This document shows, piece by piece, positions 10,769-22,769 of a stretch of DNA of 64,000 bases. Below the pieces are notes generated by a model. It was not told where the DNA came from. It worked only from the letters and a program-made list of their open reading frames with translations, and did no database searches. The first letter of the stretch is position 1. The number at the start of each line of letters is the position of its first letter. A program made the position numbers and the translations under genes. The stretch lies in NCBI GenBank assembly GCA_033297205.1, contig MU859084.1, positions 1 to 64,000 on the forward strand. The letters are read 5' to 3'. Origin of the DNA: Pseudoneurospora amorphoporcata (taxonomy: Eukaryota > Ascomycota > Sordariomycetes > Sordariales > Sordariaceae).

Positions 10769-12037
10769 ATGTCGTCAGACGGGGACAGGACCGGCAAGGC
10801 TGGTATTGTCGTTGCCCCTGAAGATGTTGGGAGCATGGACAAGCTTGTAAGCATTTCCGCATCGACTAAGATCGAACCAAAGACTTGTACTGACCTTATC
10901 TTGTTCTTCCTGCAGGCATATTCCGTTGTGGACGACTTGCTTTACAATATCCTTCACGACCTAGTCCTCAAGGTACACCAAGACGAAAAGACCGCTCGGA
11001 TGCGAACGGCGGCCATCAAGGTCGAAAAGCTCGCTATGGAGAACTCCGATTTATCGACCCCTGACGCACGGCCCGAGATTGTTGTGGAAACCGACGCTGC
11101 TCTGTATAAGGACGGACACGTTACGTTGAAGGGCAATCCGCTAAAGACTACAAAGGAGATTTTGTGTCCGCGGTGTCAACTCCCCCGTCTGCTTCATCCT
11201 ACAGATGGGAAGGGAGCACAAAAACCAGATCCAAACACTACATATTGCAAAAGGCACCCGTACATCGAGAAGCCAGGTTTCGACATCTACGGACAGACTT
11301 GGGTTCAGCCTGGCCCCGGACGAGGAAAGAAAAAGAAGGACATGGAGAAGAAGATGGACCCCAACGATCCTGCAGCGGTGGCAGCTATGGAGGGAAGTGC
11401 CAAGGATCGCCCGCCTAACGTACTCAGTTTCCCCAGCGCTACTTGCTCCAAATGCAAGCGTTGTATCCTGGTGACACGTCTCAACAATCACATGGGCTCC
11501 TGCATTGGCAACAGTGGGCGGAACGCGAGTAGAGCAGCGGCTCAGAAAATTAGTAACGGTGGGAGCAACGGTGGAAGTCAGAACAACGACAACACTCCGC
11601 CAGCCAGTCAAAAGGGCACGCCCGTACCAACGAGCCGGGCAACTAGTCCAAGGAAGCGAGACGGTGATGAATATGACGAGGATGGAGACGAAGCTGATCC
11701 TATCAGTGCTAAGAAGAAGAAGCTCAAGCCGACGGCTCTACCAAAGAAGGTCATCTTGAAGACCAAGTCATCGACGCCGACCCTTAAGAAGGACAAGATA
11801 AAGACCAGTTCGATGCTGAGCGTTGAACAGAGCGTGGATGACGATGATATAAAGAACTCCACCGTGCAGGTTGTTCCCAAGAAGACCACACCGGCGAAAG
11901 GTGCATCTCCTGTTAAGAAGTTGAAGATCGGACTAGGCACAAAGCCGCAGTTCAGTGCTCCGGGAAAGAAACTAGGGAAGAAGGAAAAGGATCATGAGAC
12001 AGAATCGACAGGGACAATGTCTTCGCCGCCTCATTAG
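10769..12037 (+). CDS. SGF11-like zinc-finger protein, SAGA deubiquitinase module candidate
   Basis: Exons 10769-10846 and 10916-12037, 399 residues. The intron (10847-10915) has a GTAAGC donor, a CTGAC branch and a CTGCAG acceptor; it is 69 nt and stop-free, so unspliced RNA would stay open. An N-terminal amphipathic helix (LLYNILHDLVLKVHQ) resembles the SGF11 helix that packs on SUS1/SGF73. A first Cys-pair region starts LCPRCQLPRLL with a later YCKRHP. The second, CSKCKR...HMGSC, has the CxxC-x(11)-HxxxC layout of the SGF11 finger that lets the DUB module grip nucleosomal H2A/H2B. The C-terminal third is Lys/Ser-rich with nuclear signals (SPRKRD, KKKKLKP). The product should act in histone H2B deubiquitination in the nucleus. 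Family assignment rests on motif pattern only; another SCA7-type finger protein is possible. Confidence 0.7.
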   Translation: MSSDGDRTGKAGIVVAPEDVGSMDKLVSISASTKIEPKTCTDLILFFLQAYSVVDDLLYNILHDLVLKVHQDEKTARMRTAAIKVEKLAMENSDLSTPDARPEIVVETDAALYKDGHVTLKGNPLKTTKEILCPRCQLPRLLHPTDGKGAQKPDPNTTYCKRHPYIEKPGFDIYGQTWVQPGPGRGKKKKDMEKKMDPNDPAAVAAMEGSAKDRPPNVLSFPSATCSKCKRCILVTRLNNHMGSCIGNSGRNASRAAAQKISNGGSNGGSQNNDNTPPASQKGTPVPTSRATSPRKRDGDEYDEDGDEADPISAKKKKLKPTALPKKVILKTKSSTPTLKKDKIKTSSMLSVEQSVDDDDIKNSTVQVVPKKTTPAKGASPVKKLKIGLGTKPQFSAPGKKLGKKEKDHETESTGTMSSPPH

Positions 12038-12466
12038 ATCTGGCAAGTGCCTGATTCTGACCAACTGTGGTTGGTTTGGTGACCGCGGGAGGAACAAAAA
12101 GTGCTTTGGCGTTACCTATACACGCATTCATACATTATACCCCAGTCTTGTTACAAAAATAGACCCTGCTCAAGGATTGGAAAACAGACAGAGCCTTCAG
12201 AGGATGAACGAGATGTCGCATACCGATTCAAAATGTGTCAGATAAGTAGCTTTCTACCGTGATAAGACAACGAGCGTTGCTTAGACTGGCTGTGAGGCCT
12301 ATGGTATATCCATCCTAACCGTTGTAAATCAGCATCACAACAATGCGGGCAGCTCATTTTGACTAGTACAACGGGCTCCCAAGACCTCTATGCTTCCAAG
12401 CCCTCGCCACATCCTCAACCCTTACGTTGGGTCATTTACTCACTCTCTGTCTCACCTATAACCCCT

Positions 12467-13042
12467 TCAAGCCTCCATATCCTCCTCCTTGACAACTCTC
12501 GCCTTCACAATCTTCACCTCCGTAGCCGGCCGATCCTCCTTATCAGTCGGCACCATGCCCATCCGCCTAATAACCCCCATCCCCTTTTTCACGCGTCCAA
12601 AAATCGTATGCTTCCCATCCAACCAAGGCGTCGGCGCCAGGGTAATGAAAAACTGGCTCCCGTTGGTATTCGGCCCGGCATTCGCCATGCTCAAAACCCC
12701 CGCACCGGTATGTTTCAGGCCGGGATGAATCTCGTCTTCGAATTTCTCGCCGTAGATTGAATTGCCGCCGCGCCCCGTGCCGGTAGGGTCGCCGCCTTGG
12801 ATCATGAAATCTTTGATTATTCTGTGGAAGACGGTCGCATCAAAGTAGCCGCGGTCGGCCAGGGTGGCGAAGTTTTTGCACGTTTTGGGGGCATGGGTGG
12901 TGTAGAGTTCTAGGGTGAATGTGCCCTGGAGTGACGAGGGGGTTAGTGAGGTGATGGTTTGGGAAGGTGGGGAAAAACTGGAAGATGAGAGAGTGGGAGA
13001 GTTAAGTACCATGGTGGTCTCTACCGCGACGTCGGTGGCCAT
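12467..13042 (-). CDS. peptidyl-prolyl cis-trans isomerase, PPIL1-type cyclophilin
   Basis: Exons on the minus strand: 13042-13010 and 12925-12467, giving 163 residues, a minimal single-domain cyclophilin. The intron (12926-13009) has a GTACTT donor, a CACTAAC branch and a CTCCAG acceptor. It is 84 nt and stop-free, so the unspliced reading inserts 28 residues before the first core strand; removing it joins VETTM directly to GTFTLELY, the conserved start of the fold. Catalytic and binding residues are present: [14 protein letters not shown] with the active-site Arg, [15 protein letters not shown], and [12 protein letters not shown] with the cyclosporin-contacting Trp. The PPIL1 branch is a spliceosome-associated isomerase (PRP19-related complexes) in the nucleus. 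Lack of a signal or tail supports this branch. It lies convergent with the SGF11-like gene. Confidence 0.93.
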   Translation of the reverse strand: MATDVAVETTMVLNSPTLSSSSFSPPSQTITSLTPSSLQGTFTLELYTTHAPKTCKNFATLADRGYFDATVFHRIIKDFMIQGGDPTGTGRGGNSIYGEKFEDEIHPGLKHTGAGVLSMANAGPNTNGSQFFITLAPTPWLDGKHTIFGRVKKGMGVIRRMGMVPTDKEDRPATEVKIVKARVVKEEDMEA

Positions 13043-14019
13043 TTTTGATTATACGACGGCTTTTCTTGTTTAGGGTGAGTGTTGTCGTAGTTGGTTATGT
13101 GAGGGTGGATGAGGTTGCTGTGGTTATGATTAGAGACCGGTGTTTGTGAGTGGGAAGGGTCGATTTGGTGGTTGTAACTCACTCAACGTGTGGGGTCAAG
13201 GGTTGTTAACGAACTAAATACGTAGCGGCGTGTCAAGAAGCAAGTTTTGCTGACATCAAGTTACCTAGTTACTCGGATCCAAATGAGATTGTCAAGTCGA
13301 GAAGAAGGTTCGGAACAAGTAACTGAAGTGTTGATGCAGCGACGTTCGATGATATGGTCAGTGCACCCGTTCTGGAAACCTTACTGGGACAGTACGAATT
13401 GGCGTGAGCACTGTCCTTACCTGCGGCGTTAAGTGCGCAATTGTGCAATCAATGTACAGTGTAACGCACTGTCTATCGCTGTGAGCGTCGTGCCATGATG
13501 GAAACATTAATGAAATATCTATGTCCCTGAAAGATCCGATTAATATAGAAGCCGATGTCGGTCTATTACCAAGACCGATCTCATATATGTTGGGGACTAC
13601 TCGAAACAGCCTCAAGGCAATGCATAGCGGGAGAGATAATTTATACGAGCTACTGTCATGAGAAAATCATGTCCTTGAGCAATTGAGACCACCAAGTGCC
13701 CGGTCGAACAGTCCGACTTGTTTCGATAACTTTAACGTGAAACGCGAATTAGTCGTCTCTGTAACAACCACACTTATAGGGGAACACCAACACCCAAACC
13801 CATCCTCCTGTTAAACATTCCAAGAATACCACACGCTCAAACCACCGTTTACGAATACTATACCAACTACCCTATACTGCCAAGACTGCCTGCTTATTCT
13901 AAAACACGACTCAGAGACCTCGACCGCCACCTCGCCCAACGGCCCTTCTTCTTTTTCTTATCCCTCACAGGACTCAAAGACATCTGATCAAGCATCCCAT
14001 CCAACTCATTAAGAACATA
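13043..14019. other. spacer upstream of cyclophilin and downstream of OSBP
   Basis: Holds the cyclophilin promoter and 5' leader (T/G-rich near 13060-13200) and the 3' region of the oxysterol-binding protein gene. Nothing else recognised. Confidence 0.45.
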
Positions 14020-17000
14020 CTAAGCATCCTGGAAAATGGGCTCCAACCCTTGCCAAACACTGGGGTCGCCGTTGGGACCAGCCTTGGCGCGCCTGTTCCA
14101 GTACTCGCCGTTGAACTTCCAGAACTCCTCGCCCGTGATCTCGCACCGCGCCTTGGTGAACCACGCGGGCTGGAACTCCTCGCCCTTGTTCTCGCGAGCC
14201 TTGCGACGCGCACGCTGGGCCTCCTCGAGTCTGTTCTTTTCCGTCGCCGCAAAGTCGTACTCGCCCTCTTCCATAGCACGCTGGTCGGGGCGGAAGCGAG
14301 AGTCCGTGGGGGCGAGCCAGGGCTTGAGGTTGTCGTCAAGGTGGTTGAAGGTGACGACGAAAGGAGTAAGGTTGAAGGGAATACCAGTCGGGCGCGGGTT
14401 GGCCTGCCAGATAAGGAAGGCCTTGGTCGGGTCGTTGATGCCGCCCTTGTGGACGGTCTCGTTGCCGGACTTCTCCTCGATGGTGGCCTCGTAACCAGGT
14501 GTCAAGCGGGCGTAGAACTTGGAGTTCCAGCGACCACCCAAGCTGACGCGGACCTGACCGTTGGCATCAAGGATCTTGCCACCAATCAGGTGGGCACTCG
14601 ACTTGGTCCAACCTCTGGGCTTGAACTCGACGTAAGAAACCTCGCCGGTGGTCCAGTTCTTGATCTCCATCACACCGTAATTGTCAACCACTGGGTTACC
14701 GGTGATGATGCCAATGACGGATGAAGTGACCTTCTTCCAGGTGTAGAAGTCCTCCTTGCCGCCGGAAGTCGGTCTGAGCTTGAGGAACCAGGTACCAAGA
14801 GGGTTGACATCGAAGGACTTGCCGTAGAACTTGGACTTGACAGCCGACTCTCCGTAGTAGGTCCACTTGGGAGACTCGGCCCAGGCTGCACCAATGGGCG
14901 GGTGATGGCTGACCTGCTCAATGAAGAAGCGGTAGTTCTTGTCCGGTCTCACGTACTCAAAGGTCTCGCCAAGCAGAGGATTGAACGGCTTAGCAACGCG
15001 ACCAATGGTCGAAGCGTATTCACTGGCAGCGAAGGCGGAAACGTAGATCAAACGCTCAATGGAATCCGAGCGATCAGCGGCTAGATCCAAGAGGTCGGCA
15101 TACTCCATATCTTCAGCACAGCGGTAGAGGAGTGATGTAGGCTCGTTGAAGGAAACGGGCAGAGTCATCTTGGTCATATCCTTGCCAATCATGGATTTGA
15201 GGATACCCTATAATTTGCGTCAGCAGAACGGTCAATAGCAGGCATAATATTCAAAACTCACCCAGAGCGAGATGGTGGGCCTATTGTCCGCATCCATCTT
15301 CAACTTTGTCCTGATACCATTCTCGTATCCCTTGAACGACTCGCTGATGTCGGTACCATCCGAAATCACAAGCTGAGTCTCGCTCGATGAAGCCACGGGT
15401 TCCGAAGGGGGTAGCTGGGAAACCTCTACAGTACCAGCGTCGACCGCATCAAAGAACTCTTCCTCATCCGAGTCGGAGTCAGACAGCTCTGCAACCTGAT
15501 CCATGATGGTCTTTTGGCGGCGGATGCTTTGAACCGGCGACTTTGGTCTGGCATCAGCCTGTTCGGCGTCAGCATCGGCATTATCGGTGGCCTCAGCAGC
15601 AGCGGCAGCAGTTGGTGCGGCCGTCTTCACCTGACTCTCGTCAATAATACCGGATCCAAGGGCTTCCTTGAGAATCCGCTTGGTGATCTTCCTCTTTGCC
15701 TCGGCCTCGCCAACCCGAGCCTCCAGGGCTTCTTGCTCCCTGGCCACTTGAGCCATGCTTTCCTCCCACATCTGACGCATCTCGCTCTCGCGGTCAAGCC
15801 TGTACTGCCAGTAGGCGTCGCGATCCTTAGAGATGCGCAAGAGGTCACCGACAAGTCCCGTAAGAGAGCGGATTGCAGCATCATAGGCAGCCAGGGCTTG
15901 AGAGGCCTTGGGGTCCGACAATTTGAGGTCGGGGTTCTTGTTGGTTTCTGCCAACAGGGCCGCGGTAACCTGTGCCATGGTGTCGAGCTGCAGTTTTGCA
16001 GACTGTGCAGTGATGTTGAAGGCATCTTTGTTTGCCGATGGAACATCTTGTCCGCTCGAACCCTCCCCGTAGTCATCGTCGTCGTCGTCGCCGTGATGAT
16101 GATGCTCGCCCTTGTCTGCTTCAGTTCCGGCATCCGCAAAGTCATCCTCTTCGTTGCTGCCGTTGCCACTGGCCCCATAGGAGGCTCTGGAAGTCTTGGC
16201 CGTAGAATGCATTCGAGAGAGCTGCACGCTCTGACGGCGGTGCTCAACGAAACTAGCGTTGTCGCTATTGGCGTCAGATACGCTATGGGCATGTTCCGCC
16301 TTTGCCTGCTTCAGGAGCTCGGCATTGCGGGCACGCTGTCTCTCTTCCTCCTTGGCCTGGTCCTTGGTCCACTGGATGGAGTTATTGAGGGCCCAAAACC
16401 AGCGCTTTGCCTCGACTTCGTGATTGGCCTTCAGAGTGTACTTGACCGAGTTTTTCCCTATAATCTCGAACTTTGTCTTCTCGTCAGGAGTCATATGAAG
16501 CTTGGCTATGCGCATATTGATAGCACCACGGCAGGCAGAACCCGCGTCATCCTGGTGCTTGTAGTAGCTCAGGACACCATCCTCCAAAACGAACCAACGA
16601 AGCTGGTATCCCCTTCGGTAGTTAGTCCATTTTTTGAGATATCCCTTCATCTCGCGAGCTTCCCTTCCCGCCATGGGATCACCGGACGCCGCAGCAGCTG
16701 CCCCATGCGTGGCTGAACCCAAGACGGCCTTCTCCTGAATGCCCCTCTGGGCAGCCACAGCAGCGGGAGACTTCTTGAGCATAGCCTTTGTAATCTCGTC
16801 CTTTGTGACATCCTGCGGGAGCTTGCCCTTACGATCTCTGCGGAAAGGGTCTGCCCCGTGCAGCAGTAGAACCTGGATCAACGTTGTGTTTCTGCGACGA
16901 GCGGCTTCGTGGAGTAGCGTGCCACCGCTCTCAACCGTGGTGGACTCGGCGGCAAATTCGGTGCTGTTTATGTCGAGGACAGTCCTGAAACGCGGCTCTT

Positions 17001-17709
17001 CCAACACCTCCCCGAGAGTCTTAAAGTCGCCATGGAGGATAAGGTCCTGCACCTGCCGAACCTTATCCTCGGCAAACAGCGATCGGGCGAGCTGGAGTTG
17101 CTGGAAAATATCGGGGTTGCGAGCAAGATCGATGGGCAACCGCCCTTGGTGGTTTGCGATTGCATCGTTGATATCCTTGTGTTCGAGAAGCTGACGGACA
17201 ATTTGGGTGCGTCCCTGTTGGGCAGCAATGTGCAAAGGAGTATTTCCGTCTTTGTCGCGGGCGTTGATGTCGAGGGAGCCAGCGCCATCCGACAAGACGT
17301 ACTCGACAACAGTCTGTTCTGCACACTGGATCGCCAAGTGGAGGATCGTGGTATCTTCGAGAGGGCCGGTGATAGCGGACGAAATGCTCATGCGAGGGTT
17401 GTTCTCGGCAGTCTCGCGGATGGCCCTGGAAATGGAGGCGGTATCGCCGTTACGAAGAGCTTCAACGATACGAAACTTGCGTACGGAGGACTCGAGAGAC
17501 GCCCCGGCCGCTTTGTCGAATAGCATGGATGGCGGCCTTCCTCCCCCGACGGAAGGGGTGGCTTGGTGGTTCGAGGTCGTTCGGCCTAAAACGCTGCCAG
17601 CGGTAGACAATCTGGAGGAGTGGCCTCTAGGCGCCTGTTGGCTAGGGATTTGGATGTTCTGGAGTGTAGAAGGGGAGCCGGACGCCCCCTGGCCATCGTC
17701 GGAGGCCAT
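14020..17709 (-). CDS. oxysterol-binding protein, ankyrin-PH-FFAT-ORD (OSH1/SWH1 type)
   Basis: Moves sterols and phosphoinositides at membrane contact sites. Exons on the minus strand: 17709-15262 and 15207-14020, 1211 residues. The 54-nt intron (GTGAGT...TATAG) joins TISLW to GILKSMIGKD, restoring the conserved ORD entry. Order of domains: ankyrin repeats (about 120-310, for example DGNTPLHIAAQQGR), PH domain (about 345-440, GYLKKW...RWFVLEDG), a His/Asp-rich linker (HHHHGDDDDDDYG), coiled-coil, an acidic tract followed by EFFDAVD near 751-757 (FFAT motif, binds the ER protein VAP/Scs2), then the ORD with the family fingerprint EQVSHHPP near 913-920. This is the full long-OSBP layout of yeast Osh1/Osh2, so Golgi/nucleus-vacuole targeting by PH and ankyrin plus ER binding by FFAT is expected. 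The start is the first ATG of the long frame. Confidence 0.96.
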
Positions 17710-19434
17710 GTCGTCGTCGACTGGCGGCTTGCGCCTACTAAGGAGGGAGAGGGCGGCGGATTTCGATCGTTTGTGGAGGCTGGAGTAAGATGATGGATGA
17801 TTAGTTGATGTCGATTGTGTTTGTGAGCTGAATCAAAAGACTGGTGACAGTTGCAGTTGCTGAGCTTGTCAATTCGGACTGAGGGGGGTGGAAGCAACGG
17901 GAGCTCGGGAAGTAAACAGGGCAAGCAAGATGCGGGTAGCAGTGCGGGCAGGTGGGGTGAACAGGACATTGAATGATGAGTGCAGTTGAAGTCGGTTCAA
18001 AGCCCGAACCACAGCAAACATTCTACGGGGGTCGCAAGATGCACTCACCTTTCGCCGGTCTCAGACATTCCGGTTGGTGTTTCGTTCAGACTCTTGGGAA
18101 TCAAAAGCGTGTTACGAAGGTGGGAACAAGGTGAAGAGGTACAGAACCAAGAAATGTGAAGAGCACTGGTGTAAAGAGTCGTTGGCAACTGGTATGTATC
18201 CCCGCATTACAGGCCCGAACCCGAGGATAACACAGGGAGGAGAGCCGTTGAAGTTGCAAGTTGCAACAGCAACACAACAACAATGCAACAAAAAGTCCAG
18301 ACCACCACAGATCGTGTGTTGGGAGAGAGGACAGCTACGCTGCTCTTGGTATCGACAACGTGTTTCACTATGTCACTAATTAAATCATGAGACTCCGTAT
18401 TGCTGCGGGTCAAAGCAATTGATAGCAAGGAGCTTGGGTCTCTTGGGTGCAGTTGCAGTTGCAGACAAGACGTCCATGTGGGCGGAGGCAGAGTGGATAT
18501 ATCAAGTTTAAAGGCATGGCGGCGGTGCCAACCCTAGCTCCCAAAGAAATGACGTTATTCGCTTGCCAGTGGATGGACGCCGACAACAGGGAGCGGCGGC
18601 AGGACTCGTGAGAGGGAGGGAACCATTCGAGTGCCACACTCTTTTTTCCGATGGCAATCTGTTTGTCACACGGCAGACGTGTGCTGCGGCACGTGCTTTG
18701 TGGTTCGTCTCGTGGTTCTTTGAAGAAACAGCCGCCAGTTCATATGTTGGATTGTTGGTAGTAGCATCTTTTCCATGGGGTGTTCCAACATAGCTGCCGA
18801 TCAAATGTGTGTAAAAAAGAGGAGCCCGCAAAGTCTAAATCCACAAAGCATGAATGTGGGCTATCGTGGGGTTGTCCCAACATAACTCCAGGCTTGACTG
18901 ACAGGTGATAACGGCGGGGGTTCTGATGAACTGGCAAGGGGGGCCAAAAAGGGGAACTCACCGTGTTGTGAATGGCCTCGGAAAGAAAGCCACATGTGAG
19001 ACAATATGCACAGGGAAGAGTACCAAAAAGGGGTCCTCCCAATACTTGCATATCCAAGGTCTTGGCTCCCATGCCACCACTTTCGCGGCAATCAAACCCA
19101 GACAACAATGCGGTACCTCGGCAATTATGGAAATCCCACTACGGCTGACATCCCCTTGCTCAATGATCACGATTGCTACAAAACATCCTCCAAACAAATC
19201 CCCATGCTGTACTTCTTAACCTACACCGACGATGGTTGTCATAGTGTTCGATTAATCATACTCCTTCTTGGCTTGCTTCCAATTGACTTATAAAGAGACC
19301 CTACCTGCAAAGTCTCCTTGGCATCTTGAAGTGTTTACCGTCGTCTTACACCTCTTCTACTGTGTGACATTACACTTGACTCCGACTGTCACAGTGTGTC
19401 CAACAACCGCATCTGATCGCTAAATCCGAACGCG
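17710..19434. promoter_or_regulatory. divergent promoter region, OSBP (-) and thioesterase (+)
   Basis: A 1.7 kb spacer between divergent genes, with CAA/CAG-rich stretches near 18260-18290. Short open frames on both strands are uninformative. It should contain both promoters and leaders. Confidence 0.4.
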
Positions 19435-20643
19435 ATGGGAAAGTCAGAAGATGAATCGAAGGACGCTCCACGCCCAACCCTCATTAGGCCTCCGCCCGAT
19501 GATCCAAGCAAGGCCGCCATCGAGAACTCTTTGGAGGTGACAGAACTGGCCGTGATCGCACCTGTAAGTCTGGACTCACATGGCATCTCACCTTGCCCAT
19601 CTTGTCACACATCCATAGAGTGCATGTCTCCCACATGACACATATTCATCATCGCAAACCCCATAAGCTGACATGGTATACAGAACATCTTCACCAATGC
19701 CCGCCAACCATGGCACCCCCCTGGCGCCCGCGGCATCTACGGCGGCGCCGTGATCGCCATGTGTCTCGCAGCCGGCCAGAGGACCGTCCCATCCGACTTC
19801 CTTGTCCACTCCATGCACTGCTACTTCCTGCTCGCCGGCTCCGCCGAGCTTCCCATCCTCTTCCACGTCGAGCTCGTCCGGGACGGGCGCTCCTTCGCCA
19901 CGCGAACCGTTCAAGCGCGTCAAAAGGGCCGCTGCATCTTCACCACCACCATCTCCTTCGTGCGGGAAGGCTCCAGCGGGCCGCGCGGCAGCCAAGTCTC
20001 GCACGCGTCCTCCATGCCCATCGACGAGAAGACGGGCAGGCCCTGTCAGCCGCCTCCGGACGACTACGACGGCGAGCCGGAACTCGTCCGCTCCGGCCCC
20101 AACCCATTCCAGAGCGCCCGGATCGAGGTCACCAACGCCGACAGCGGGCGGCCACAGGACAAGAGGACGCGCCAGTGGTACCGAGCCAAAGGCAAGATCA
20201 GCGCCGAGGGCGGACAGCAGGCACACTTGACCGCGCTCGCGTACGTGAGCGACTCGTACTTCATCGGCACCATCGGTCGCATCCACAAGCTGTGGCGGTT
20301 CCCGTTCCACCCGGAGGACTTTGGGAAGCTGCCCGAGGACTTGCAGGAAAGGGTGCGCGCGCTGCTTGAGTGGGAAGGGCAAGGGGGCCCCGAGGACATG
20401 GTGGGTAGGCCGGAGATCGGGATGATGGTCAGCCTGGATCACTCGATTTACTTCCATGAGCCGGCCAAGGTCAGGGCGGATGAGTGGATGTTGAGCGAGA
20501 TGGAGAGTCCGTGGGCGGGTGAGGGGAGGGGTGTGGTGACACAGCGGATCTACAGTAAGGATGGGCAATTGCTGGCTACGTGTGTGCAGGAAGGGTTGGT
20601 GAGGTTGGAGAAGAATCCTGGGAAGCCGGATTCTAAGCTCTAG
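19435..20643 (+). CDS. peroxisomal acyl-CoA thioesterase (TesB/ACOT8 type)
   Basis: Hydrolyses acyl-CoA to free acid and CoA. Exons 19435-19563 and 19684-20643, 362 residues. The intron has GTAAGT, a GCTGAC branch site and ATACAG. The double-HotDog TesB layout is visible: GIYGGAVIA near residue 60, VHSMHCYFL, the basic strand RTVQARQKGRCIFTT, then the second fold with LTALAYVSDSYF, MVSLDHSIYFHE (its Asp is a candidate catalytic residue), DEWMLSEMESPWAGEGRG and the final strand GQLLATCVQEGLVR. The last three residues are SKL, a perfect type-1 peroxisomal targeting signal, fitting a role beside beta-oxidation. The fungal version carries a Gly/Pro-rich insertion between the two folds (about 125-170). 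The start is the first ATG after a leader with no competing frame. Confidence 0.94.
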
Positions 20644-22769
20644 GCGTGTCGACAGTTTGTCTGCGTTATCGCGTGTGGACTCATCTTACACCCACGATGA
20701 AGCGGATAGAGATGGAATCTTTGGTACATTTAGACATTAGAGATGGCAATATCTAGATCAGTCAGTTGCATACATCCCGTCGTACCTGCCGCCTCTGCCC
20801 AGGCACCGGCAGGTAGATAAGGCCCGCTCCCTAGCCCTTCTACCACAACGGGGAGCCCTGTGGCCTCATGGCGCAGTGGTTACTGTTGATGAATAACTTG
20901 GCGTGGCGGTTTTCGTAAAGTCGCAGCTGGCGGATTGTCGTTCGTTCCGTCTACAAGCGTACCTGGGTGACTTGGCTTTTTACACTTTTTATTCGATCAG
21001 GGAAGTGATAAAGATGTTGGAAATCAACAAAGTGAACAAAGGAGAGCAATGTGTTTTTATTCAAGTGGATCTATCAGATACCGAAATGTCCTTATTGGTG
21101 TATGTAGCCTGCATTCGTTCAGACAGATTGATGTCCATCCGTCCTTAATCCCACGCACCATCGTAAAGGTTCAGGCTCGTCTTTTCTTCCTGTCCAACAA
21201 GGAAGACTTTCAGCAAGGGAACCCTCCACAGAAATTTCCAGAGACAGAAAGCCCCCTTCCCAAGCTGCTTCAACGGGCTGCCCCACTCTCGGCGTTACGA
21301 GGGGCTGATGTAGTTGTCTCAAACTCTCTTCAATCTTCTCAAAAGAGAAGGGTTACTCAATCCGTCAACATCCTCGCTCCAGGTCGCCGCTACTTCTTTT
21401 GGGGGGGTTGACAACCATATCCTTCCAGCGGACTCGCATCGCCTCAGGCCCTTCCTGTGTTGCGACAGGCGCACTTCCGGCGGAGAATCAACGCCTCCTC
21501 AGACAGGTCGTCGGTTAAAAGAGGCATGGAAATCTTTGCTCATCTCTTGCGAAGACTCGCAAAGACCGCAGCCCTTCCAGCAGGGAGACAGAGAGTGGTT
21601 GAAGGAGGAAACTGGCCGACTCCGCGGAACTAGCACAAAGCGAAAGAAACTACCGACTGCAAGACCTTCCAGCAGGAGTCTTTCGGGCTAGTTCGACACG
21701 AAGCCTCCCTTCCCGCTCAACGCAGGAAATCGTCTCAGTCGTATTCTTCCAGTCCCAGCTTTCTTGGGACCGAAACTGGCTCCATGATCGCGCGGCACAT
21801 GGAAAGCTGGAACAAAATCCCACGGAGCAGGGTAAATATGATTCGCTCGACACCGTGCGGGTGGTTACATCCCGACCCGAAATCCAGAACTCCGGCCTCC
21901 GGCTTCCTCAGAGGCCGGAAGAAATGGTTCCAGGAATCAGAAAAAATCGGGGAACACCGGACCCTGGCGGAACGATTTGTCGCTTTCGACGCTTTGGGTT
22001 GTGTAGTGTCGCTTACAGACAACCGCATACCCTAAGCGGAGCGACGGGGCGCTCGACGGTTTCGGGTCTGCAAACAGATTCGCCGCTTACTGGTTCTCTG
22101 TTCGCAGCCCCTAGGCGGAACGCCGATTGTTGTGTTGTTTCGACTCGGTGCTCAACGCCAGCTGGCGCATTTGCTGGAAATGTACCGGTTGGCGGAACTG
22201 AGGAAACATAGGTGGTCGTCCTGGGCGCATCGAGGTTTGAGGTTGATGATGGGCAAAGTCATTGGGCGGGAGACATGATGACTTTTGGTCGATGTGCTTT
22301 TGGCAGGAAGGCGGACGACGATACCCCCAAAGGGAAAACAGTCGAGGGTATGAGGAGAGAAAAGAAAAAGAGGAAAGTGGTGAAGTTGCGGTGGGGATTT
22401 GGCTTGCTTTATAGTTATGATTGCGTGTCCGGGCAGGTGTGGATACTCGACCCGGATCTCCGCCACCGCGACTTGCATGATTGTGCGACCGGGACCATCC
22501 GAGTCAGCTCGCTCGGCTACTTTCCACTCATTCACTACGTATCACCGGTTCAAACTCTCACTTGTCTTGTTCCGTACGTCCCGAATCATCATCCCATGTC
22601 CATGCTCCAGTTCCATCACAGACCGCGCCGAATGAGCTGATGTCTGAAACAAATATCCATAACTCGAACCATCCAGCCCGAAGTAAACCGTCTCAGTCAG
22701 ACAACTCGCAAGGCACCACCTGCCTACAACTTACAACACAAAACACCAAATAATAAAAGCGATAACAAG
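20644..22769. other. spacer with long ATG-less open frames and tRNA-like scrap
   Basis: Downstream of the thioesterase there is a 21-nt scrap (20862-20882) matching the 5' end and A box of a tRNA, but no B box follows. Between about 21400 and 22211 two overlapping plus-strand frames stay open for long stretches without a clear ATG, and the word CTTCCAGCAGG recurs with small changes at 21421, 21473, 21574 and 21666. I do not recognise a product. The last 400 bases must include the PPTase promoter. Confidence 0.35.

Noticed and set aside
19588..20568. 326-residue minus-strand frame opposite the acyl-CoA thioesterase
   Set aside because: It mirrors the codon bias of the thioesterase gene; the plus strand has clear TesB motifs, correct introns and the SKL end.
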